Assembly: GCF_029227915.1 (NCBI RefSeq)
Contig: NC_079886.1
Location: 17,214,501 to 17,278,500 of the forward strand
Direction of reading: 5' to 3'
From: Hydractinia symbiolongicarpus
Taxonomy: Eukaryota > Cnidaria > Hydrozoa > Anthoathecata > Hydractiniidae
Length of the DNA: 64,000 nucleotides
Part shown: piece after piece, positions 24,061 to 35,500 of the stretch
How the letters are laid out: each line of letters begins with the position of its first letter
Position numbering within the stretch: the stretch's first letter is position 1
Position numbers and translations under genes: made by a program
The notes under the pieces: generated by a model
Database searches by the model: none
The model's input: only the letters and a program-made list of their open reading frames with translations
Told to the model about the DNA's origin: nothing

Positions 24061-25991
24061 CCCACGTGAATTTATCTTCAAGAAAAGGTTTGTTTTTCTT
24101 TGTCCAAGTTGTTTCGAAACTTGTTAACAGTAAGTAGAAGGATTACTTATATTTTATATGAAATTAAACTCAGAACGGTTTATGGCGTTGATCCAAAGGC
24201 CGCAATTTATAAATGCATCACAATTTAAAGTCAATCAAGAACAGAACATTCCGTGTATGGCCATGACTAAAACTGCTTGCATTTTGTTGGTCTTCCCTTC
24301 CCGATGGTCTGGCTTGTCGTAATAGCTTTAATGATGTAGCTAGGGAGCTAAATACTTATTTTTAAATTCTTGCATTTTATAAGTTAATAGTCGTAAAACT
24401 ACTCTCACTTGTACTACAGCTATCAAGCTAGAACTGCACAAAATAGTGCTTTCATTAGAGTACCTTTTTTCAGAAGCAACAAAAAACTTTTATCCTGCCC
24501 TGTGTAATTTTATCAACGAGGGTGCTGATAAGCCACATACACCGTAAAAAGTATAGGCGTTTTGGGTGAGTAAAATAACTTCTAAAGGAACCTTTGTGAG
24601 GCTGCTATCATGTATTCTTGCGGTCAGAATGTTCTCCTTCGTTGCTATCCGATGGAGAACAAAGTGGACTTTTCACGGTCAAACCTTCAAAGTAGCAACC
24701 TTACTTAAACAGAATTTACAAGTAAAACGTCGTTAAAATGTCGCAAAATGGCAAAAATTAAGCAGTATCTAAAACATATTAAAGATTTGACTAAAAAAAA
24801 AAGAATTCCTTGAAAAATCCAGTATTGTATTTATGAAGATTTCACCACAAAAACATTAATTACGGCATTTGTACCCCATTTCATAATGGCTGCCCGTGAT
24901 TGGTTGACACGAATCCGACCGCATGAATATATATAAAAAGATATTTGTTGAATCATGAAAAAATATTGTTGTTCATTGCACGGAACAGTCAAGTTGAACT
25001 GATAAATTAACCAATAACATAACATAGTTAGCCCTTGCAGTACAACTAGACGCTACCCACAGTATGTTACAGGTTTCTTTGTTTTCTTCCCTTTTTTATG
25101 TTTTTTCCTGAAATTATAAATGATGTTGTTGATTTATCAAATCTGACAAATTTATTAATTGAGTGTCTACCCTTTTTTGTATCAACTTGTTCAATTCAAT
25201 TCGAAAACAATGACCAATCAATTTCCTCGATAATAAACAATCAAATTTGTAAAATTCAATAAATCGATTTCAACAAAATAAGTCCTGTATTGTCCACAGG
25301 TTTGAAAATCTTGTATCGCCTGCTTAATATTATACTTGTTTAACAATGATATCAAAGCCAGCTTGACTAAATTTATATATATATTTTTATTTATATAGTA
25401 TACCTTTTGTGTATCACATGGCATTGATTTGCATCTTTTTAATAAATTCTAACTTTAAATCAGATAAGTAGACAATAATTAAACAACCTAGTATTAATTC
25501 AGTTCTGGTAAAATTGTATTCTTCTTTCTCAATTTTAAATATACTTTCTTTTTCAGATCATTTGTTATGAAACCATGCACCATCAGCATTTTCGAAAAAT
25601 CTTCAACGAGAGAAATTTTTAAGGATTTTATTGGTAACTTAACAGAGTAATAATTCATTGAAATTGAAATTGTTCAGAAGTTATTATATATATTCGAATC
25701 GTGAAGTTCATACATAGCAATCCTGCATCCTGGAATTTTCGAGATCAGTTATAAAAAAATCCAGTTAAAGTTTTAACTATTGTTTTAGAATATATACTAT
25801 ATATATGTAAAAAAAAAATTATTTTTTATTTATCAAGTTGTATTTTACGTTAATTACAATAATAATTGAGAATTAGGATACTTATGATGTGTTTATATAC
25901 CCCATTGTTCTCCGTTTTAAAGTCTACTTCAAATTTCAGAATCTTTCAGGCTAATGACGGAAATCTTCAAGTCGCAGGGCTTCTTATTTAA
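24061..25991 (+). pseudogene. Same exon set in repeat copy 2, interrupted
   Basis: Matches the copy-1 exons, but the 968-bp segment interrupts the end of the second exon (near 24535), removing the splice donor and reading into a stop after KPHTP. The third and fourth exon equivalents follow after 25500. Substitutions include Ser to Tyr and Cys to Phe in the second exon. It is non-functional as drawn unless splicing differs. Confidence 0.45.
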
Positions 25992-26727
25992 AAATTTTCC
26001 CCTGGGCAATAAGCTTATTCACAAGCCTCTATGCAATTCCGTACTGCATTTCTATCATATTCGTCATATTTGGCGGAAAATGTTTCAGCAGAATAGCTTT
26101 CAGACACAATTTGTTATTACAGCACAAGAATTTTTGGAGATTTGATAAGTCAAAAATGTTTGCGTAAGTCTTATGAACGAATTTTAACCAAAAATCAAAA
26201 GCAATGATTACGTGAAATTACACAACAAGAAGGCTAGAGGCGTTTAAAGTGTACATATATTTAATCAAGATCTAACTTTATAGATAGAGCCTTAGCCAAA
26301 TGTGAAAATAACGAAAATAATAAGTTCTAACACTGCAGTTTTTATAGATTTCAAACGTCCACCATTTTCCATTTTAATTTTAAATCCCGTTCTAAATTTG
26401 AATGTTTGAAATCGTTATTAGTAATTCGGGGCGCATTAGTGGTAACTATGGCTAGTTTTATGTATGGGAGAAGTTTTTTTCTTACCCTCAACTTCGCGGG
26501 GGAACTTCGGCTCGAACATCCAACCTAGGTTTGATATAACACAACCTGTGTGTTTGGTACCATCAAGACAAAAATAACACTGATCGAGCAAAACTTATCT
26601 TGTCTCGGTTTCTTTGTTGTCTCTGAAGATTTGACTGCCATAAGAAATATTAATCGAGATTCTTTTGTTATGTTAATTTAAAGCTTTGTAATATTGTCTC
26701 GTTTAATATGCTTAAATGTCACTGCAG

Positions 26728-28662
26728 CCCACGTGAATTTATCTTCAAGAAAAGGTTTGTTTTTCTTTGTCCAAGTTGTTTCGAAACTTGTTAACAGTAA
26801 GTAGAAGGATTACTTATATTTTATATGAAATTAAACTCAGAACGGTTTATGGCGTTGATCCAAAGGCCGCAATTTATAAATGCATCACAATTTAAAGTCA
26901 ATCAAGAACAGAACATTCCGTGTATGGCCATGACTAAAACTGCTTGCATTTTGTTGGTCTTCCCTTCCCGATGGTCTGGCTTGTCGTAATAGCTTTAATG
27001 ATGTAGCTAGGGAGCTAAATACTTATTTTTAAATTCTTGCATTTTATAAGTTAATAGTCGTAAAACTACTCTCACTTGTACTACAGCTATCAAGCTAGAA
27101 CTGCACAAAATAGTGCTTTCATTAGAGTACCTTTTTTCAGAAGCAACAAAAAACTTTTATCCTGCCCTGTGTAATTTTATCAACGAGGGTGCTGATAAGC
27201 CACATACACCGTAAAAAGTATAGGCGTTTTGGGTGAGTAAAATAACTTCTAAAGGAACCTTTGTGAGGCTGCTATCATGTATTCTTGCGGTCAGAATGTT
27301 CTCCTTCGTTGCTATCCGATGGAGAACAAAGTGGACTTTTCACGGTCAAACCTTCAAAGTAGCAACCTTACTTAAACAGAATTTACAAGTAAAACGTCGT
27401 TAAAATGTCGCAAAATGGCAAAAATTAAGCAGTATCTAAAACATATTAAAGATTTGACTAAAAAAAAAAGAATTCCTTGAAAAATCCAGTATTGTATTTA
27501 TGAAGATTTCACCACAAAAACATTAATTACGGCATTTGTACCCCATTTCATAATGGCTGCCCGTGATTGGTTGACACGAATCCGACCGCATGAATATATA
27601 TAAAAAGATATTTGTTGAATCATGAAAAAATATTGTTGTTCATTGCACGGAACAGTCAAGTTGAACTGATAAATTAACCAATAACATAACATAGTTAGCC
27701 CTTGCAGTACAACTAGACGCTACCCACAGTATGTTACAGGTTTCTTTGTTTTCTTCCCTTTTTTATGTTTTTTCCTGAAATTATAAATGATGTTGTTGAT
27801 TTATCAAATCTGACAAATTTATTAATTGAGTGTCTACCCTTTTTTGTATCAACTTGTTCAATTCAATTCGAAAACAATGACCAATCAATTTCCTCGATAA
27901 TAAACAATCAAATTTGTAAAATTCAATAAATCGATTTCAACAAAATAAGTCCTGTATTGTCCACAGGTTTGAAAATCTTGTATCGCCTGCTTAATATTAT
28001 ACTTGTTTAACAATGATATCAAAGCCAGCTTGACTAAATTTATATATATATTTTTATTTATATAGTATACCTTTTGTGTATCACATGGCATTGATTTGCA
28101 TCTTTTTAATAAATTCTAACTTTAAATCAGATAAGTAGACAATAATTAAACAACCTAGTATTAATTCAGTTCTGGTAAAATTGTATTCTTCTTTCTCAAT
28201 TTTAAATATACTTTCTTTTTCAGATCATTTGTTATGAAACCATGCACCATCAGCATTTTCGAAAAATCTTCAACGAGAGAAATTTTTAAGGATTTTATTG
28301 GTAACTTAACAGAGTAATAATTCATTGAAATTGAAATTGTTCAGAAGTTATTATATATATTCGAATCGTGAAGTTCATACATAGCAATCCTGCATCCTGG
28401 AATTTTCGAGATCAGTTATAAAAAAATCCAGTTAAAGTTTTAACTATTGTTTTAGAATATATACTATATATATGTAAAAAAAAAATTATTTTTTATTTAT
28501 CAAGTTGTATTTTACGTTAATTACAATAATAATTGAGAATTAGGATACTTATGATGTGTTTATATACCCCATTGTTCTCCGTTTTAAAGTCTACTTCAAA
28601 TTTCAGAATCTTTTAGGCTAATGACGGAAATCTTCAAGTCGCAGGGCTTCTTATTTAAAAAT
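26728..28662 (+). pseudogene. Same exon set in repeat copy 3, interrupted
   Basis: Essentially the same as copy 2, including the 968-bp interruption. Changes close to the last exon (for example TTTTAG instead of TTTCAG at its acceptor) are unique to this copy. Confidence 0.4.
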
Positions 28663-29122
28663 TTTCCCCTGGGCAATAAGCTTATTCACAAGCCTCTATG
28701 CAATTCCGTACTGCATTTCTATCATATTCGTCATAATTGGCGGAAAATGTTTCAGCAGAATACCTTTCAGACACAATTTGTTATTACAGCACAAGAATTT
28801 TTGGAGATTTGATAAGTCAAAAATGTATGCGTAAGTCTTTTGAACGAATTTTAACCAAAAATAAAAAGCAATGATTACGTGAAATTACACAACAAGAAGG
28901 CTAGAGGCGTTTAAAGTGTACATATATTTAATCAAGATCTAACTTTATAGATAGAGCCTTAGCCAAATGTGAAAATAACGAAAATAATAAGTTCTAACAC
29001 TGCAGTTTTTATAGATTTCAAACGTCCACCATTTTCCATTTTAATTTTAAATCCCGTTCTAAATTTGAATGTTTGAAATCGTTATTAGTAATTCGGGGCG
29101 CATTAGTGGTAACTATGGCTAG

Positions 29123-29517
29123 TCTTAAGGTAGTTAATTTAAAACCTGTGAGTGAATGAAAAGTTTAAAAACATTTTTTTCGCAATCGCGATATAATTGT
29201 ACACACGCATACTTTCTCCTTTCCTGTTCAATTGTGATACGGCAAGCTGCAGAGCATCTGATATTGTAAACGCTCGAGAACAGTCAGAAAATCCACTTCA
29301 CTCAGAAATTTTTCTTTGTTGGTTGCAAAAAACTGTGTTCCTGGTGGGGGTACGAAATGTTTAGAGTCAAAAACCGTTGTGACTTTTTTTCCGTTCTGCA
29401 AAATAAACATTTATATCATGGCGCGGATCACACTTCACATATCTGCGCCGCCATCAACCCATACAATACAAAGTGTAAACAAGTCAAATTTAACGTTCCA
29501 GAATAAAATTTAGGCCA
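29123..29517. promoter_or_regulatory. Short upstream region of CCDC47, possibly bidirectional
   Basis: The 395 bp between the triplication and the CCDC47 start codon must hold its promoter. A 60-codon minus-strand frame starts 107 bp upstream of that codon. Confidence 0.4.
29228..29410 (-). CDS. Possible divergent first exon or small ORF, unknown
   Basis: A 60-codon frame starting with Met; it includes KKVTTVFDSKHFVPPPGTQFF and EVDFLTVLERLQYQ. The composition looks protein-like and it sits back to back with CCDC47. A possible weak donor (GTATCA) precedes its stop. No continuing exon was found on the minus strand; the triplication begins about 100 bp beyond its end, so the rest of a gene may have been lost or displaced. 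Chance ORF remains possible. Confidence 0.3.
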   Translation of the reverse strand: MFILQNGKKVTTVFDSKHFVPPPGTQFFATNKEKFLSEVDFLTVLERLQYQMLCSLPYHN

Positions 29518-32500
29518 ATGTTTAAAGTATTTCTTATTACTTTTTGTTTTTTAATTTATGCACTTAACGTATACTCAGGAAATGTGAATAATGACTTCGC
29601 AGAGTTTGATAACGATCTAGATGATAACATTGACGAGGAGAGGGATAAAAGTGAGAATGATGTTGAGGTTGAAGTGAACGAGGAAGAACTGTCAGACCAC
29701 GAACAATCGCGCAGCCAAACTATAGGTATGTGAGTTGTAAGGTAGTCGTTTATGCATCTGAGTATAATACATATTTTTACAGCATTTACAGGCCAAAGAA
29801 AAAATGTTGGTTTTAGCTAAGCAAGTTTCTTTATAGCTAGCTAGCTAGCTAGGTTTTGACAGGATTCTTGTGCATGTGTGGAAAAAATCTAAAAAATACA
29901 ATGCAATACAGCAGCCTTTAGGTGAAGAAAGTGAAATTATGGTTAAAATGTTTTTACTGTGCCTAATTACCTAGCTAGCAAGCATGTACATGGTTACCAC
30001 ACAGCCCTGGATAATCCTAGAAAAATAAACCTAGTGTACACCATCCTTATCACATGATTGCCTAAACAAACAGCTCTACCGACGATTTGGCAACTCCACT
30101 CGCCACATATATAGCTATCAGTTCATGGTTTTGACAGAGCCAATCCTTAAAACAACTTTGCAACAATGCTATTGAACGAGGTAGGCTTTTATCACTACCA
30201 AACAAACTTTTATTAAACAGCGTCACCATCAACAAAATAAATTGATGCTTAACTAAAAAATTGACCGCTAACTGAAAAAATTATTAATTAAAAGTTTATA
30301 AACGAAGAGTGGCAATAGAAATGATTTTTTTAGATCGCATTTTAAAAGTTAAAAAAACAAAAAACGGCGATAGAAATGATTTTTTAGTTCGCCTTTTAAA
30401 AGTTTAAAAACGAAAAATGGCAATAGAAATGTTTTTTTAAATCGCATTTTAAAATTTTATAACTGAAAAGCGACGATAGAAATGTTTTTTTAGATCGCAT
30501 TTTAAAAGTTTAAAAACGAAAAACGGTGATAGAAATGATTTTTTAGATCGCATTTTAAAAGTTTATAAACGAAAAGTGGCAATAGAAATGGTTTTTTTAG
30601 ATCGCATTTTAAAAGTTAAAAAAACAAAAAACGGCGATAGAAATGATTTTTTAGTTCGCCTTTTAAAAGTTTAAAAACGAATAACGGTGAAGAAATGTTT
30701 TTCTTTGGTCGGCTTTTAAAAATTTAAGAACGAAAAGTGGCAATAGAAATGTTTTTCAAGATCACATTTTAAAAGTTTAAAAACAAAAAAAGGTGATGGA
30801 AATGTTTTTTTAGTTCGCCTTTTAAAAGTTTAAAAACGAAAAACGGTGAAGAAATGTTTTTTTGGTCGCCTTTTAAAAATTTAAGAACGAAAAGTGGCAA
30901 TAGAAATGTTTTTTAAGATCACATTTTAAAAGTTTAAAAACGAAAAAACGGTGATAGAAATGATTTTTTTAGATCACATTTTAAAAGTTTATAAACGATA
31001 ACCGGTGTAGAAATGTTTTTTTAGATGGCATTTTAAAAGTTTAAAAACAAAAAAACGGTTTTTCCGTTTGCGTTGCTAAACGTTGCTTTTGATAAAAAGA
31101 ACTTTTAAAAGGTTCGCATGTTAAAAAATATGTTTCGACAATTAAGAAATATTACTAAAAGTTTTAAAAGTAGCATTAGTTTTTTTTAAAAAAATATTTA
31201 GATCATTGGATTTGTTATATATCAAGATTAAAATCGCGTTACTATAATTAGTATCGTTGTTAAAAAAAATAAAACTTCAATGGCCTTCGCGTTTAATCTT
31301 TTCTTGCGCAGAGTATTGTTTATAAACATTGTTTCTTGCTATGCTTTTGTTTTTAACACAAAGCAATTATTTTCGCGCAATTTGAAAGAAACTCGCTATC
31401 CTATTGTTTTTTGAATGAAAGCAATTATTTTTGCAAGTTGAGCGTGCGCATGCGCTTACATTTGGACTGTACTGTAATACTAATCGTTACTGTTTCTCGT
31501 TAACAGTTAATTTAAAACTTGCAAATCTTCCACATAAATATTAAGCATTAACAAATTTAATTAACAGAGTGTAAACATTATTGACGGTTAATAAATCTTG
31601 TTAACTTCTATTATCAATATTGTCTCAAAATGTTTGTATATTTTTTTCGTAATACGAACGCTACAAAATACTTAAAACGCACTTCTAAAATACCAGTGTA
31701 ATTGCGCAAAACTAAATATAAAAGTTTAAATTTTTGTGTCATTTATAACAAAAAAAATACCTACTTTCGCTAAATAGTTTAATACAAGTGAAAAACAAGA
31801 CAGATTATTATTGTTGTAACACCCTCCTTTGTTGTGATTAAGAAATATGTTTGAAATTATGCTAGCAAAAATGTAATACTACAAGACTAAAGGTGGATTT
31901 CTATAGAGCAGATTTTTAGGCCTAAGCAAAAATGAGATTTTTGTCACAGTGATTTTTTCGCTTGTGTGATTTCCATCTAGTTCTTTGTCATTGAAGTCAT
32001 TCATATTTGCGAGGGAGCTTTATTTTTTCGCTGGATCACAAAAAATCTTGTTTTTTGCCTATTGCCCATGCACAAGCAAATCACCCGGATGATTTAATTG
32101 CAGCGACGCAAAATGCTGCTCTATAATAAAATGCTGCTTTATAATAAAATGCTGCTTTATAATATAAGCAAGATAGAATAAGCTTGTCGAAACAACCTCA
32201 TCCGTTATTGATTTTAAATATATAATTTTAATGCTGCAAAAGACTTTAAATATTGCCAACTAAACTATAGTCTGTAAAAGGATTTTGTACTTGCATTTTG
32301 ATTTTCCTATAGGACTGCGCAAAAAACATTAAAAGAACAGTAATTTTTTATAAAAATAGTTTTCCAGTTTTTTTATTAATTTAAGTGGGAGAAGAATATA
32401 ACTTGCTGTATAAATTTCTAAACAGCGCAAGAAAAAATTTTGCTGCATATTTAAAAACAGGTTTTTGAGCATGCAAGTATTTTTATCTTTTCAACTTGAC

Positions 32501-35500
32501 AGTTAGTTATTTTAATAATTTCAAACAAGAGAATAAATTTATCTAAACATTGTTTAAGTGATAGAAACAATGTATTTCTATTGGAATGAGTAAATAGAAC
32601 ACGTTCAGTATGCGTAGACTATCTATGGAAAATTTTTTGGGGAATGGGTAGGAATGAAGGTGCCTCCTTCGTGCTTTGTCATATGCTCAAAATGCATATC
32701 CTGAGCGTCAGGATATGCCCCAATATATAATGCATATCTTGAGTGTCAGGACACGCATTATAGGCGTCTTCATACCCTGAGCGTCAGGTGCATGATACAG
32801 ATGAGATGCACTAAGCGTCAGATGCATCGACATGTCCTGACCGTCAGGCATATGCTAATTATGGTGTCAGGTGCACACCAATGAGGTGAGTGTCAGGTGC
32901 ACACCAATAAGCGTCAGAAAATATGGTGAAGACATGTATACACGCCCTGAGCGTCAGGTACGTTTCAACAATCACTTGTATCAACAAATTACTTGCCTAA
33001 AGGGCTGACGAAGTAGGCCCGAGATACCCAAATTTCCCCATATTGTAAACAGGAACCATAAGAACCACTAAGAATTAACTTCTATTTAAATCTAGCGCAA
33101 GAAATATTATTTAAACTTATTATTTATTGCTAATAACATTAAGTTTAGTTTCTTTTAAAAAAGACACAGTGATGATAGTGCAAAAAAATTCGTAAACAAA
33201 ACAAATTTTGTTTTAATTTTTTTTTATAATAAGACGCGTAATAAGCGAATTTTGTCATTGTTAAAAGATATTTGAATGTAAATACCTTAGATATTAGTTC
33301 AAATAAAATAAACAGATTTCGTATAACGAAACAAACTTTAGAATTGTTAAAAAATAATAATCCAATTATAATAAATGAACTTCGTTATGAACAACTTCTT
33401 ATACAAACTTTTTTGAAACGAACTTTATAATTTTGATGATACAAAAATATTAAAAATAAATTTATACAAAAGATTTAATTAATGGATAAGTTTTATTGCA
33501 TTTGACTAAAATTTAGAATTTAAATTGACTGGCAACGCTTAAAATTGGCAGTAATTAATCGTTAATTTTTCTGATTGACTGTCAATAATTTTTATTAACC
33601 ATTAATACGTCTTTCATATTTATAAAATATCTGTCATGACCGACAATGTCAACAAATTTTATTGATCGACAACCTTTTAAATTGACGGTCAAATAAATTT
33701 TTTATCAGTAACAAAAAAAGTTAACAGACAACACAATACATTGGCTGTTAACTAATATGATTAACTGTTATTGTGGGAATGTGGCGCGATTTAATAAAAG
33801 TGGGTTTGGTAGTGTATGCTGGTTTGAGCAAAAAAGGAATCGGCTGAAACGTCCTAGTTCCATGATCTTCATCTCAATTCTATGATGTGTTTTTTCTTAT
33901 TTAATTCCATTTGAATGGTTGCAATACTTGGTGACTTTTCTTAGATCTAGCTAGTGGCTGCTTCAAACATCACCATGCACCTTTTTTTATTGCCTAAAAA
34001 CGGATGCAACATTAGGAAAACTTGGTGAAGCAAATTAACAAATAGGATCTGTTTAAAAGAGCACACGTGGTGATGATTTTTTTCTTAAAAATGTTCTCCA
34101 GCTTGTCTAGTTTCTTAATAATATAAGTTTGTTTTGTATTTAATAAATGATTACAAAGATAATGATTAAAATGTCATACCCCCACTGCGCAAAGATGTTT
34201 TCATCAGTGAGCTACCCCAGCCATGTTAAGACTGTCTGTTTTGTAAAGTACACAAATTTTGGTACCAGTGAAATTGGTAATATGGTAGATCCTAGACTTA
34301 GAGTTCAGGATATCATTAATAGCCAATTGTTTCATTTCTAGTCTGTTATGTCAGTGAAATCCTTGCTTTTAATTTTGATACTATTCAAGGTCTTGTGACT
34401 AAACAAATCGTCTGTCCAAAATTGTCCAAAAGTGTTTTTTCAAAAAAGATTTTATTGGGTTTTAAGGGATAAGTGCATCTAGCTATACACTTCACTTGCT
34501 TTAACCTTTTCAGTCCTAAAAAAATTATTATACTCCATTAACAAAAAGTGAACTTTTTTCACCTTGTTGTTTCAAAGTATATAACATATATATAGCAAGA
34601 AAAATACTAAATAGAATCAAATAGTTCTGTGCATACAGTCAATGTCCAGAGACATGCACATTATTTATACAAGCGATAAATCGCACATGCAAATTACTGT
34701 TCAAACATGATGTAAATTCCTATACATTGCATGTGCTAAACAATTATAAAAACCTTTTAAAAAACGTGCTGTAAAAATTTTGTTTTAAAAATAGAATCTC
34801 ATCAAATCTTTTGTTGATCCTTGCATGAACTTATATAACACTTGCAGAATATGTCATTACATACGCATGATAAACACCTTGCATAATATTTCTTTAAGCA
34901 TAATTCAAATTATTCGAGACTGATTACTAACACTCACAACAGTGGAGGGTCTTACTACTAATATATTTCACCATGATTTTTTTATGCCAAATCTATTTGA
35001 GGTGTAATCTCACCATATTACATAGATTTAGCATATTTTAATCAATAAGAAAAGGAATTTTAATGATCGTAAAGGGGAAGGGTGTTAGACAAGTATATAT
35101 ATTCTGCATATAAAATCATTAAATGGGCTAAAGGAATAAAAAAATGGGATCCTCAAAGGATCATGTGATCATTTATGTTCCCCAGCTACAGTTGAAAAAA
35201 TTTTATTATGCTCTGTGGTCACTGTTACTTCCACTTGCTTTTCTCTTTGTATTCTCACTCCGAATCACTTCAGCATTATTACTTCTCCCTCCAATGCCAA
35301 TTTTATCATTGGATGTTAGCATAAATTGAAAAGTGGGGCAAAAATGCGATTCGATTTCTAGCATTTTATTACATTTATGCGAAGCATTACATCAAGCCAT
35401 GAATTAGTCTCTAAAAATCTTAGGTCGACAAAGAAACACTGTGATTTATAGCCGTATTGAACACTCGTTGATTATCTTTCAGTGAAGTTCCATTTTTAAA

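Larger units (their letters stand above)
22090..29122. repeat. Tandem triplication of a 2667-bp unit
   Basis: Three head-to-tail copies: 22090-23788 (1699 bp), 23789-26455 (2667 bp) and 26456-29122 (2667 bp). Each starts TTTTATGTATGGGAGAAG and ends GGTAACTATGGCTAG. Copy 1 lacks 968 bp, the segment that in copy 2 lies between GATAAGCCAC (near 24535) and CTGGTAAAATTG (near 25504). Copies 2 and 3 look identical except for scattered changes in the last 510 bp of copy 3. The end of copy 1 matches copy 2 while its start differs at about ten sites. That pattern fits unequal crossing-over. Confidence 0.97.

Noticed and set aside
32694-32958. Repeated palindromes resembling a CRISPR array
   Set aside because: Repeat length (13 bp) and spacers are irregular, copies are degenerate, and the DNA is a eukaryotic intron with no cas genes.
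34147-34341. Frame with a C2H2 zinc-finger-like stretch (YPHCAKMFSSVSYPSH)
   Set aside because: Spacing of Cys and His residues does not complete a finger and no second finger is present.
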